Shown here one piece after another: positions 36,412 to 47,290 of a DNA stretch of 64,000 bases. The stretch is from Phoma sp. XZ068. Lineage: Eukaryota; Ascomycota; Dothideomycetes; Pleosporales; Didymellaceae. Positions within the stretch are counted from its first letter, which is position 1. Every line of letters starts with the position of its first letter. The position numbers and the translations under genes are program-made. A model generated the notes under the pieces. That model did not search any database. It was not told where the DNA came from and was given only the letters and a program-made list of their open reading frames with translations. The stretch lies in contig RBKR01000004.1 in the NCBI GenBank assembly GCA_004835665.1, forward strand, positions 186,001 to 250,000, in the 5' to 3' direction.

Positions 36412-38447
36412 CTATGCTCTTACTTCCCACAACCTGATGTGACCCGCCTCGTTGGCAACGGCCACTTGCGCCAAGCTACCTTCACGCTCCTCCTCTTCTG
36501 TGGGTCTACCCCAGGCGACCGCGGTAATCCTGCCCAAAGGTGTCTTTTCTGTGGGCCAGTTCTTGAACACCGTTGCCGAAGGCAGATGTACCAACCTCAT
36601 AGCGTTATTCTTCCATCGACTTGCCATGGCCAGAATCTGTCCATCCGGCGAGAATGTGAGGTGCGATGTGGGTGTGGTGAGATTGCCCAGGGCGCGCAGC
36701 GGTTTCGGTGCCTTGGGGATGCCACCGTTGGCGCTCAACTTAGCATCCTCCGCGCCCTCGCTCCAAGCCCTGCGATCGTAGATGTTGACAACGCCGCTCG
36801 AACTTCCGATCGCGACCCATCGATCGCCGCCTATCCAGTCGTCTCGCCCACTGCTGCCGCCGAGAGCAATGACTGTTGTGCCCACAGCGCCCTCGTCATT
36901 CCAGCGCCCAACAACACCTTCTTCTACGCTCCATTCCGTGACCTCTCCATTCTTGCCTGCAATGCTCATACCATTGCCGTTGCCCCACCATGCAAAGTCA
37001 GCGACACCGCCTCGCGACTCAATTCGCACTTGTGTGGCCCATTGCAATGTTCTTGTGTCGAGAATGTTGATGACACCTCCGCCCTTCCTTGACGAACCGC
37101 GAAGTGCCATGTATTTCCCGTTCGGTGAGAGTGAAAAGTACTCCATTGTGCGCTGTTCGTGCTGGTGACCGTAGACTCGTGTGACCTTCTCAACCTGCCC
37201 TGTAGCAATGTTCCAGACATGGAAGTAGCGCCTGCGAGCACTCAAAAAGATACGAGAATCCGAGGCTGAGGGGTGGAAAGCAGTTGTGGTGAGTGGAGTG
37301 CGCTTGATGTGCAGCGATGTGAGAAGCGGGTTGGGGTTTGGTGGGTTCGGGTTGACGTGGTGGAGTGAGAGCGTCGAGCTGGGTCCAGACGAAAGCAATA
37401 GCGGGTATGTCGGGTGGAATGAGAGGGAGGTGATGGCAGACTACAACATGTTAGAAAACGCTCGCCTTTAGCCAATAGATTCGGACTTACAGGTCCCGCC
37501 TTGGAGACATCCTTCAGCCGCTGGATGTCGATTGTACCGGCTTGCAGCTTTCTCCTCTTCGCAGGTCCTCTGGCTGTGTTCCTCGACAGAATGTCTGCAT
37601 CCTTGAGTAGCTTGGCCAAAGGCTGTGTAGACAGGTCGTCTTCGTCAACATCCATATCACTGCCCGACTCTTCTCCGCTCTCGTCATCGTCCATTGTCCG
37701 TCTCCTCTTCTTCGCCTTGCCGGTAGCGTGTGCTGCCCACTCCGGCGCGGGGTAGAGGCGTTCGTACTGCTTCCTCAGCCTGCGCGCATACTCTTTGCCA
37801 TTCACCATGTCGTCGTCTGCAGTTTCCCTCAGTTTCCTCAGCTGCGGCACAGAGGCAAGGCTCACAACCAGACGCTCATCGTCGCTGTCGTCCCACGCGG
37901 GTTTATCCTCCTCGTCCTCGGATTCGTCTGCTTTGGCGACAGCGACCGAGCCTGCAGGCGCGGCTTCGGGGCCAGTATCGAAGAAGAACAAGTTATCGTC
38001 TGCAACGTCCTCAAGGTCGACCTCCTCGCCCTGCTCCTCGTCCGAAGCATCGCCGTACATGCCTGCCGTCCGGCTGAGAGAGAAGTTGTCCAGCCCATCC
38101 ATAAAGCCCGCCGAGTCGCCGAAGATCAGACGCTCAAGCTCCTCTTCCTCAGCATCCTTGGGCAGAATGACCTTTTCCTTCTTCTTGTCCTCGATGTTGA
38201 TGTCTACGCTCTCTGCGTCGCTGCCCTCTTCCTCCTCTTCCCCATTCTTGTCGCCATTGTCGCTGCCAAACCCCTCAAAATCGCTGTCATTCGACGTCGT
38301 CACTGTCTGCAGCGCCTTGCCGTCTGCATCGCTACCTTCCAGGTCGAGTGTGAAGCCTGCGTTCTCGGTCGCATCGTCGGCGAGATAGCGCTTGTGGTCA
38401 TTCGACCTGTGCGGGGCCGTCTTTGTCTTGGTCTTGGAGGGAGCCAT
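36412..38447 (-). CDS. UTP18: U3 snoRNP-associated protein Utp18
   Basis: About 661 aa in two exons, 38447-37491 and 37440-36412, joined at a GTAAGT intron with CTAAC branch (50 bp). The N-terminal half is acidic with the typical DELERLIFG-like motif (EEELERLIFGDSAGF), then KPAWDDSDDERL and YARRLRKQYERLYPAPEWA. These are characteristic of Utp18, a WD40 component of the SSU processome (UtpB subcomplex) in the nucleolus. The C-terminal half carries WD repeats: SFHPTYPLLLSSGPS, HPSASDSRIFLSARR, FSLSPNGKYMALRGS, FSPDGQILAMASRW and the ending AGHIRLWEVRA. The protein has its expected length and order with no defect. Confidence 0.92.
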
Positions 38448-39107
38448 TGCGGCGATTGCGCGTGTGTGTAGACCTTCCGGCGCGGTTCGCGAAGAACTTC
38501 GCTGAACAAAAAATTACTGCAGGGATGTTCCGCCGAAGTTCACCCAGCGGCGCCCATCACCTCCGCCGCAGGCACCTCCAACTACAAACGCATGCGAAGG
38601 CATGCGAAGGCATGCAAAGGCATCGAAAATGCGCTAAACCGGTGCACAACAGACTATTAATCTCACCTTCCTCATGCACGTCTCTGCTGCATGATTATGG
38701 CTCGGAACCGTCCTCTCACATGACTGCGCGCGTATGTCTGGCGTCTATCCCCGCCATGCCTCCAAAGCCGCCGTCTCCCGCGCCCAAAGCCGCGCCCTCA
38801 AACGCCATAATCGCTAGGCCGGCATCACATGACCCGTTCCCTCTCACAACGACATCATCTCGACCACAAGGACACCAGCAGATGACCGTTGTGGTCGAGA
38901 AGCCGGCCTCGATTGGTCCGCTACTCCGACTCCGAACCATCGTTCCGAGCTAGGCACGTAATGAGAATTAAATAAGACTACACCTCCTGCCTCAAGTATG
39001 TCTCGAGCAGCCGTTACGCCCTTTGTTGCCTGCACACAAGTGACAGTTTTCCCTTTCCCTCCTCTTATAACACGTATAACTATATCCACCCCAAACCGTA
39101 GCTTCTC
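38448..39107. promoter_or_regulatory. Divergent promoter region, Utp18 / GNAT
   Basis: 660 bp between divergent starts. It contains a three-copy 10-bp repeat CATGCGAAGG at 38591-38620 (third copy CATGCAAAGG). The promoter function is inferred from position. Confidence 0.4.
38591..38620. repeat. Three tandem copies of CATGCGAAGG
   Basis: Two perfect 10-bp units followed by one with a single change, about 145 bp upstream of the Utp18 start codon. Confidence 0.9.
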
Positions 39108-39868
39108 ATGGCCATCACCAAAGCACCGGCCTCCAAGATGCCAAACCCAGACCTCCAAGTCTCCCTCCTCAAACCAGAAGAAGCAGAACAATACATGCAC
39201 ATCCGCCACGAAGTATTCCGGCCCTCAGTAAACAACGTCCTCTACTCGCGCGGCGAGCCCTCGCAGAAAACCCTCGACCGCGTGACCGAAGAAATCCGCG
39301 ACGGCGTCGTAAACAAGGGAATCTTGTACCTCAAGTGCGTCGACACCAAGACCGGCGAGATCGTCGCCGGCGCACGCTGGCGCTGCGTGAAACCCAAGGA
39401 CCCCAGCGCGAGCGAGCGCACCTGGAAGGAAGTCGATGAGGGGTTTAAGAGGAGCGAGCCGTATGATGAGAGTGATCCCGAGTTGTTCCATGCTTTGCAC
39501 GATTTGTTCAGTGAGAATAAGAGGGCGATTTTGGAGACGAGGAGTCATTATGTTCTCGACACCTTGGTTACGCTGCCGCAGCATGAGAGGAGGGGCGCGG
39601 GGAGTATGTTGGTGAGGTGGGGTACAGAGAGGGCGGATGAGGCTGGTGTTGAGGCCTATCTTGAGGCGAGTCCTATGGGTGCGCCCATGTATGCGAGGCA
39701 TGGGTTCCAGCCGGTCAAGAAAGTGGCGTTGGATTTGAGGAAGTACGGGGGCCAGGATGTTATGGAGTTTATCGTGAGTTACCCCATTGCATGCTTGTCG
39801 AATGCAATTTACTAACAACGCTGCAGCTTATGAAGAGACCTGCCAACGCCAAGGTGGGCACCCCTTGA
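39108..39868 (+). CDS. GNAT-family N-acetyltransferase
   Basis: 235 aa in two exons, 39108-39773 and 39827-39868 (intron with GTGAGT donor and ACTAAC branch). It has the GNAT fold pattern: N-terminal LQVSLLKPEEAEQYMHIR, then YVLDTLVTLPQHERRGAGSM, where QHERRGAG is the acetyl-CoA pyrophosphate loop (Q/RxxGxG/A). The C-terminal beta strands read AYLEASPMGAPMYARHGF. The second exon adds only LMKRPANAKVGTP. An alternative start is Met11 (39138). This belongs to the large set of cytosolic fungal GNATs with unknown substrates. The gene is GC-rich and intact. Confidence 0.85.
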
Positions 39869-40619
39869 GTCGCAAAGGGAAAGAGCCATTGTCGTTTAAA
39901 TCATTGCATCTGCATCAAAATTGAGCATAGCCGTTTGTGAATTAAAAGATAGCTTCCCAGTGGGAGCAAGTAGTTAGAGATGGCCCGGTAGAGTCTTGGT
40001 GGATAGCAACCAAGCAGTCCAGTCTCGCAGCAGTGTCCAACTCTGCTCAACTGTCGACTCCGGGCCACCCTTCGTCGAAAGAAAATTCAAGCTCGATATA
40101 TTTTGCGCTGGCGTATCACTTTTTTCCCCGAAATACCCGCTCTCATGGGCCATCTTGTCGTATTCTGGACGCGGCGTGCGGTCAGATTCAGAACTCCGAA
40201 TTCGACCGTGGAATAGGCCATGAATACGGAAACTCAGATTCGTCCGTGTAGTCAGTAGAAATGCTGCTACCCCGTAACCTAGGAAGGATTTCGTTTGTCT
40301 GAATCTCCAAGATTTCTCGCCGTTCGTCCGATGTCAATTGTAGTGACTGCGGTATTTTAGTTCCGTTGTGCATCACGCTCGCCACCCGGATCATTTCGCA
40401 GATGATGTTCATGACCGATACATCTTCATCGGCGTCTGCCAATTTCATCACATCCAACTCGTGCGCCTTAGCCCCGATGTAGCGGCCACCGTGGGACGAT
40501 ACAACTTCTAGAGAAAGAAAGCTGCGATACTCGTGCCGTCCCTTTCATGTACAACCGAAAACAGCTCGTGTCAATTTGCCTGAATCAGCACCTCCTCACA
40601 CTCTTAAGACTCCACATGA
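39869..40619 (-). other. Intergenic with unassigned open frame
   Basis: On the minus strand a frame is open from about 40550 down to the stop at 40188, containing HEYRSFLSLEVVSSHGGRY and MNIICEMIRVASVMHNGTK. I do not recognise it. It lies just 3' of the truncated HET gene and could be a new C-terminal exon for it, but no splice join with good signals and matching phase was found. Confidence 0.25.
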
Positions 40620-40970
40620 CTAGCAGGGTAGATCACATACCGAAATATCAACCAAATACGCATAACAAACCACAGCTTCTTTATACCAATGGAACATCGA
40701 CCTAATCGCCTCGCCCAGCTCAGCCTCGTTCGTCTTGTAAATACAGCACGTATTTATCCAAACATACTTCAGCCCAACAGCAGCAGCTATACGACTCGCG
40801 TTATCAAGCTTTTCGTACCCGATCTCTTTCTCCGCAACTCTGCCCCCAGACTGGAGGTCCTGATGCGTAACCTCGCCGTCGCCCCACGTGTGCGATAGAA
40901 TCGCGTACGGCGGCGTCTCCGGGTGCTCAAAGTCTTCGAGTTTACCGCTCGTGGTGTTTGCAAGACGCAT
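40620..40970 (-). pseudogene. Truncated HET-domain gene (N-terminal half only)
   Basis: From ATG 40970 the frame reads MRLANTTSGKLEDF, then the HET core PPYAILSHTWGDGEVT, YVWINTCCIYKTNEAELGEA and MFHWYKEAVVCYAYLVDI, then ends SVCDLPC-stop. The next expected blocks (RWFTRGWTLQELLAP and the rest) are absent downstream in all frames I checked. A GTATGT donor-like sequence sits right where the homology ends, so splicing to an unrelated 3' exon is possible. The N at WINTCC replaces the usual Asp of WIDTCC. Most likely a broken gene; if expressed it would give a 116-aa partial HET protein. Confidence 0.6.
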
Positions 40971-42915
40971 GTCAGAGTGTTGTGAAACATGCGGGCTGCG
41001 ATTCGGGTGGGACAAATGATGGGGTGTTGTCGGCTTAATGAGGTTGCGTATGCTTGCGCGTAAGGCTTCGGGCTAATTGTGCAGTAGGGCTGCGCCAACG
41101 CCATCAGCCACGGGAGGTTTCCTGCGTCCTATTGGGCGGCTGTGAGTGATTGCTTGCTGTGTCTTGTGCGTGGGAGAGAGAAGATAGTGATGGATGTTTG
41201 CATTGTTATATTCTAAGATACCGGGAAGTGCAATCAGACAGTTAATGCAAATATGGTGCATCTATGTGACAGTGTTACAGCATGTGGTGATACTCTGAAT
41301 ATTACAGGCTATGTTCGATTGTTCTTCAACTATATTGAACATATGTGTAAATATATGTAGACTTTGTGCTCATGGTGTGTATATATCGCAGTATATATTT
41401 CCCTTCCCGTCCCCATACTTACGTCTTGCAATCTTCACTTGTATCACATCATATCGCGAACTATTCGCAAGTGTCATTTTTACTACACGCAGAGTCAGCG
41501 CTCGTTTGTATCGTGAATTTGGGAGAGAGGCGCAATGAGTTATTTGTATACATGCTATAAGACCATAATGTATAGTAAAGTATAATACACTCATTCACCT
41601 ATAGTAGTACCTTCTGCAAGTATATTTTTAGTTTGAGGTGGATAGCTATATCTTTTCAGGTTGTTTAATTAGTTCTAAGATCGCTTTTAACATAAAGAAG
41701 GAAAGCACTACAGTAGCACTCCGACATTCCAGACCTGTAACGCAGATAGATAGTCTAATATACAACAAAGTGCCTAGGATCAAGTAGCCGTCGTCTGTCA
41801 ATTAACCCGAGGTGCGTGATCCAGCAGGTGTATGAAGGGAGACGATGCGATAACGCAAACCGCGGTCACACCTGATCTGTGCGTCTCCGTATATGCACTT
41901 GTTGTACGACAGGCATCACGGGAAGAAGACTGATAGATGCCGTATGTCTGGTACGGTCACATAGCACTTTGTTCGGTCGATTTACCGGCGCCGCAACAGG
42001 GTTTGGTATTGGTCGGTTGCAGGTGTGCATTTGGGCGCGGGCGGCATTTACGAGTGGTGCCGTGCTTTGTCAACTTGCTCGCGTCTCAGCAATGGTGAGA
42101 AGCGCATGGATCAATGGGCCACGGAGTAATTGGAGAGAGCGAAAAGGGACCCGGTCTTTGTGTTTCTAATTTTGTACTCGATATTCTCAAGAGGGAGGAG
42201 GCGACAACTGTGGATCAGCAGGACTGTTGCCGGATGAACGCAAATGCATTGCACTCATTTGGGGTAGCCACAAGCAAGATGTCTAAACATCATGCCGCTG
42301 TAGGGTGTTTGCAAACGTCACGGCAGCCGGAAATTGCTGAAAGCCCAGCGTTCATCTTCATCGTTTGTATCGTCGGGAGATCGTAATATAGATTGGTATC
42401 AATATTCGCACCAGGGCCCACATTCGCAACCGCAGCCCAGTACCCTGGCCTGTCAGTTTTAGGAAGCTTCTGTCGCGCATCCGTCCGTCTTGGAACGTCT
42501 TCAGCCCACTGCATAAACCCCAGAATCCTCGTTATCGATACTAGCCCCGGTCATTGTGCGTGCGCATGAAGTTGCAATCCTGTCTGTAACGCCGTTAGTC
42601 AGGGTTGTGGCGAAGCACTTCCCAGCTCTCCGCGTTTCAGAATGCTTCAACCAATAAGAGGGCGCATGCGACTACCACCCAACAAGAGTATCCCGACAGA
42701 ATATACGCATCTCCCACGTGTCGACAATGAAGTAGAAACGGTGATGCGGCTGGTGGGCAAATAGATGCTAGGAGTAGCCCGCGCCGAGCCATGAAAAGGA
42801 GATCGCGTTCGCCATTTGAGGAGAAAACGCCTCAGGATCTTGATTGCAAGTTGGTGTCATTCTTTCCCGTTCACCTCGGAGTCTCTCTTTGAACCTGCCT
42901 TGACACTCGCTCATC
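40971..42915. other. Intergenic, no gene seen
   Basis: Nearly 2 kb. 41,200-41,760 is A/T-rich. A minus-strand frame near 42290-42514 (GYWAAVANVGPGANIDTNL) is protein-like but unrecognised. No other signal. Confidence 0.4.
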
Positions 42916-44406
42916 ATGCCGTCTTTTGCTTTCTGGAAAAGCTCGAAACCAGATGAATCCAAATCTCCGCTGCTTACTGATGCTGCAGTGACCGACGAAC
43001 TCAGCATAATCATTCCGGGGGCCTCGAAAGGCGTCGATTTAAATCCAGGCAATCAAGACTCCGGAGTTTTCCTCTTTGACGATGATGCACAAGAAATCCC
43101 TGGAGACCAGACACCGGTCATTGGACCAACATCAGTCCTGCCAGAACAGGAAGATTCCGACCGACCCGTCCTGGAAAGTACAGCAAACTCAAATGATTCT
43201 TTATTGGACATCGATGAGCCAATGCCACATCCGCAGACGCCATCTCTGTCGCCCTATCAGCACCCCGTCGAGCAGGGCGATGCGACCAACCGTGGGGTAG
43301 GTGAAGAGAGGACAATACCAGGACCAGTAGAAAGTGTGGAGATCGAGAAACAGGAGGAGTCTCCGGTCTTTGCATCGACGCCCTTGGAAGAGTCGTCCGC
43401 TACAGTCAAGTCAAGTCAAGAAGAAGATATTCCTACATCACACTCGGATCTTGTATCCCCTGTACCGAGGGAGTCAGGGCCCACATTGTCGGTTGAGAAG
43501 AGGCCAGCCCCAGCGGCATTAGGAAAGATCGAGATCAACATGCGTGATCGAGACTCCGGCGTGTACATGTCTGACAGCGAGAGCTCACCAGCTCGTTCGC
43601 GGCCATCTTCTATCGCCTCAAATGACAACTTCCTTGCACGCACACGAGTATTATCGCTCTCGAAGCCAGCGACATCGTCGCCTCAACGCACAAACTCAAT
43701 AGCCCGACTGCAACGTCCGGCTGAGCTGAACCTTGGCTTTAGCAATACGGCAGACCCAGCGAAGCCACGATCTGAACTCGATCTGCGATACGACCTCATC
43801 CGTAACTCAAAGACACAGTCTAAGGCTGCATTGCGGTCGCCCACACAGCTGCTGCAAGACCGATTGAATATGTCGCCGAAAAAGAAGCACGCAGAGGAGA
43901 AGGTCCGCACCTTTAAGCCACCACGTGCGACTGTGGACGGCTGCATGCTGCCTGGACCAGGAGCTGAAGCCGAGGCTTTTACTAGCACATCGGTCCGTGC
44001 AAGGACCGAAGCAGGTGGACGACCGGCTTGGTGGTGTAAGTTCGACAAGTTGGTAGTTTTTGACGGTATGGAGCAACATGGAGACGGCGAGATGCAACTA
44101 AGAACGCGCACAAGCAAGGGCTTGAGCATTGCAAGACGACTAGGTGACCTCGAGACTGTGGTGATACCATTGGATTGCGCTCATTGCCATGAGATGCTGA
44201 ATAGACACGAGTGGAAATACGATATGCGAGTATGCAAGCGCAGCGTGTGCTGGGATTGTAAAGAAAGGTGTAAGTGGGAAGCTGAACAGGAGAAGATGGC
44301 AGCTGTAGCTACACCGCGCACGGAGGCAAACAGAGAACGCGCGGACAGTATGCTCCAAGACGAACGAGGCAGGAACCATGGCCTGACTAAGGAAATCGTT
44401 GTTTGA
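42916..44406 (+). CDS. Conserved hypothetical protein with Cys-rich C-terminal module
   Basis: Single-exon ORF of 496 aa from ATG 42916 (MPSFAFWKSSKPDESKSP). The first 300 residues are acidic/Ser/Pro-rich and disordered, with short phospho-type motifs such as RDRDSGVYMSDSESSPARS. Residues about 370-460 look folded: RPAWWCKFDKLVVFDGMEQ, then a Cys-rich block DCAHCHEML...VCKRSVCWDCKERC whose spaced cysteines and histidines suggest zinc binding. The family was not recognised by name. Codon use and base composition match neighbouring core genes and the frame is intact. It is convergent with the next gene, only 202 bp apart. Confidence 0.7.
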   Translation: MPSFAFWKSSKPDESKSPLLTDAAVTDELSIIIPGASKGVDLNPGNQDSGVFLFDDDAQEIPGDQTPVIGPTSVLPEQEDSDRPVLESTANSNDSLLDIDEPMPHPQTPSLSPYQHPVEQGDATNRGVGEERTIPGPVESVEIEKQEESPVFASTPLEESSATVKSSQEEDIPTSHSDLVSPVPRESGPTLSVEKRPAPAALGKIEINMRDRDSGVYMSDSESSPARSRPSSIASNDNFLARTRVLSLSKPATSSPQRTNSIARLQRPAELNLGFSNTADPAKPRSELDLRYDLIRNSKTQSKAALRSPTQLLQDRLNMSPKKKHAEEKVRTFKPPRATVDGCMLPGPGAEAEAFTSTSVRARTEAGGRPAWWCKFDKLVVFDGMEQHGDGEMQLRTRTSKGLSIARRLGDLETVVIPLDCAHCHEMLNRHEWKYDMRVCKRSVCWDCKERCKWEAEQEKMAAVATPRTEANRERADSMLQDERGRNHGLTKEIVV

Positions 44407-44608
44407 GCCGACATGGGGTAATGCTTGGGATGAGCAAGCTATCACCGGTGCAGGTGTATTTCCTGATTTACGTCTTAGATACCAATTTGCAAAGAGAAAT
44501 TTCAGCATACTTACATCACTATTGGCTCAATGGTCGTGGGATATCTGAATATAAGTGAGATCTGCATGCGAGCCGTATCGTACTCATCGGGAAAGGAGGC
44601 GTGGAGCC

Positions 44609-45412
44609 TCAATCGAGCTCCATGGCATCGTCCATATACTCAAGTGGTACGTCGCCCATGATGATGCTATCGTAGGCGTATGCTGGAGGCTCAAAATCTT
44701 GACTTGAGAGGCTATTGCCGTTTACGTTGGCCCCTGCATATGCTTGTACGACGTCGTTTGCGTGACCGCAACCAACAACAAGAACCCTTAGCATCGACTC
44801 AAGCCCAAGGTCGGGCAGCTTGACATTCTTGGGAGAACCCTCGTTGTCCGTATTCCAGTCGTCTGGTCTCCCCTTCTCATCTGCGTCTTTCCATGCGTTG
44901 CGATAGTCCTTCGCCAAACCCAGCTGTATGCGGACATCTTGAACGCCAAGCGATGTATGCAAAGGATTGTTCTCGTCATCGAGTGCTTCTAGAAGGTTCG
45001 CATGGAACGCGTGCGAAGCTACTGGGCGCGTACGCTGCAAATCTGGGTTCGTAATGTATCGAAGGGCGTTGAAGTTTTCTCGGGGTGCGGCTGCAGATAC
45101 ACTAACACCCAGAGTAGCGAGGCAGACGGTAATGTAGCGTTCTAGAAATGTATAAAACTCGAAGAAGTCAATTTTGAACATGGACTCCGCTTGTCGAGCA
45201 AGCGCGAGGTGTGACTCGTAATGCCCATTCTGTTGTTCAGGTGCTTGCAGAACTTCCATGGCTTTGTAGTACGACACCATAAGGAGCTCTGCTTTCCATC
45301 TCAGGCGACCAAGTAGTCTTGTAGCTTTGTCCTTGTCTTGCTTCAGCTTTTCTGCTCTCGACTGATTGAGCTGCTCCAGAGGCGTCTTTGGCGCGAATTT
45401 GCTAGTCTTCAT
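44609..45412 (-). CDS. Conserved fungal protein of unknown function
   Basis: Single-exon ORF of 267 aa from ATG 45412. It starts MKTSKFAPKTPLEQLNQSRA, is helical and basic early (KLKQDKDKATRLLGRLRWKA), then has hydrophobic and aromatic segments (ESMFKIDFFEFYTFLERY, VCLATLGVSVSAAAP), ASHAFHANLLEALDDENNPL and an acidic C terminus. The pattern fits a conserved Pezizomycotina protein I have seen without an assigned function. No signal peptide, no catalytic motif. No defect. Confidence 0.7.
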   Translation of the reverse strand: MKTSKFAPKTPLEQLNQSRAEKLKQDKDKATRLLGRLRWKAELLMVSYYKAMEVLQAPEQQNGHYESHLALARQAESMFKIDFFEFYTFLERYITVCLATLGVSVSAAAPRENFNALRYITNPDLQRTRPVASHAFHANLLEALDDENNPLHTSLGVQDVRIQLGLAKDYRNAWKDADEKGRPDDWNTDNEGSPKNVKLPDLGLESMLRVLVVGCGHANDVVQAYAGANVNGNSLSSQDFEPPAYAYDSIIMGDVPLEYMDDAMELD

Positions 45413-45893
45413 GGTGCGATCAAGCAGGAGCTGTTAGTGAACGCGTTCAAATTACATGAACAGATTGACCTGCTATGTCTGGAGGAGTGAGTGTGAGCAG
45501 CTCGAGGACAAATACCACAATCTGTAGAAGCGCATTGTGGTGCAGTGGACAAGGACTTGTTTGGCGATCCGGGATCCGTGCCACGGCTGCCCCACGTCCG
45601 GGCCGCTGACAAGCGAACGCCACCAACCTCAGTTCTGCGCACGCCTCAACCTGGTAGAAATTGATGCATCATTACCAGCTGTCTCCGTATACCTTAGGTT
45701 CTTTCGTGATACAATGTCAGCTATTGGGGCCTTCAAGCCGCCAAGGGCGGCAAGCGTCGCGAGTGGATGCTGTCAGGCGTTGAGCTCAGCCTACGCGCCA
45801 TGAAGGATTCTGACGATTTCTGAGCAATATAAATAGAAGCACTCCCCTGTACTTCTGCTTGTATCTATCCCGTGTTCTATTTTTCCTCACAGA
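45413..45893. other. Intergenic
   Basis: Promoter region between divergent genes. A TATA-like AATATAAATAGAAGC at about 45826-45840 sits 55-70 bp upstream of the HET relic start. Confidence 0.35.
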
Positions 45894-46265
45894 ATGCGTC
45901 TCATCCATACATATAAACTCAAACTTGAGAAGTTTGAGCCTCCGAATGTGCCTCCTTATGCGATCCTTTCGCATACTTGGGGCAATGACGAGATAACGCT
46001 GCAGGACTTCCTGCAAGGTGAGTGTGAAGGAAAAGAGAAAGGTTTTGCGAAAGTACACCACAGTTTTCATGTGGCTGCTCAGGCTGGTTTTAATTATATC
46101 TGGATAGATAGGTGCTGCATCAGGAATGTTACCCAGGCGACAATGCCCTACGTAAGTGGAGGTCAGCGCCGCCAGAAAGAACGAGCATTGAAGTCCTTGA
46201 GTACCGAAGTTTTACGTCAGAACTGCTCGCCTAGTCGTGCACAATCATACCTACGCTGGACCTAA
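45894..46265 (+). pseudogene. HET-domain N-terminal relic
   Basis: From ATG 45894 the frame reads MRLIHTYKLKLEKFEPP, PPYAILSHTWGNDEITLQDF and FNYIWIDRCCI, the canonical N-terminal HET blocks. After about 46110 similarity stops abruptly (RNVTQATMPYVSG) and the frame ends at 46265. The following blocks (SAELSEAINSM, RGWTLQEL) do not follow in any frame. A TATA-like sequence lies upstream, so the promoter may remain. It is a stub, either a 3'-truncated copy or a gene cut by rearrangement. Confidence 0.65.
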
Positions 46266-47290
46266 AATGAGTCTTAATCAAAACGCGTATCCCTTATTGA
46301 GACTTTACGTATTTTCTTACATATACATAGCTGATTAAGCTTATGACTACCTTGTTTATAAGAATTTTCATCTACTTGTTTTGGAAAAGTGGTAACAGCA
46401 ATAACATCGACATTACTGCTTCCTACGGTCGGGTAAGAGATTGTTTGAATAAAAGGGCGTGAGCAGGATTATTGCTGTCTATGTTTCATTATGATATTCT
46501 CACATTGATATAGAGGAGTGGGTCATGATAAATTGCTGTCGCCTGATTTTCTGCAGTTCTTGGATCGCCCACGGGTGCGCTTTGGCTGCGAATTATCGAG
46601 CTTTCTTGATCGACGACTACGAAACCGCAGTGACTGGATCTGGATCTTATCTAGATCTTTGGTTGCCTTCATTCTTTGCAATGTCTTTGATCTGGAATTG
46701 CGAGCGTTGTCTTTTAGGAACTAATGCTATATCGGCAATTTTCCCTAGCCCACGAGAATGGAGTCAGCTGCCACTGGTAATGGCGGATATCTACGATCCA
46801 AATTCGCGAAGACGGTTCTGCGTAGTTTGCTTACCTGGCCCTAATGCAATCGGTTAAGCTGCTAGTACGGAGTCCAATAACATCTCCAGACAGGCCTGAA
46901 AATGGGCCACAGAATCTCGAGCGTTTATCAAGTCTTCCAACAATTTGATGAACGGTCAGGCATAGTAAAATACAAACGCATCCTTCCAAAACCCAGTGCC
47001 CACGGAAGTCTAGCCGCAGGGCGAGTTCTGCGAGGGTGCTATTCCTTCAAGGGCCTTTCGCTTCACGAACCGTAACTCGTTACTTTTTCTCTGTCTTTGA
47101 TATGCTCAAGTTCCGAATTCCATACTTCGAAACGTGAAAGGCCCTCGGCATGTATGAAAAGTGTAGACACTGATGATATCCTTCTGAATCATATTAAAGG
47201 TCGCATAGCTGTTGTAGTGTTAGTTTGTCTTTCAAGTGAATGTAATCCTAATCCCCTTGTTTCTATTAAAGCCTGTCAAAACTTTCAACA
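46266..47290. other. Intergenic, no gene recognised
   Basis: Short frames only. A plus-strand frame at 46525-46857 (MINCCRLIFCSSWIAHG) has no motif I know. Composition is moderately A/T-rich. Confidence 0.4.

Noticed and set aside
37728..38471. 247-aa plus-strand ORF
   Set aside because: Antisense of the acidic Utp18 N-terminal region; no homology character.
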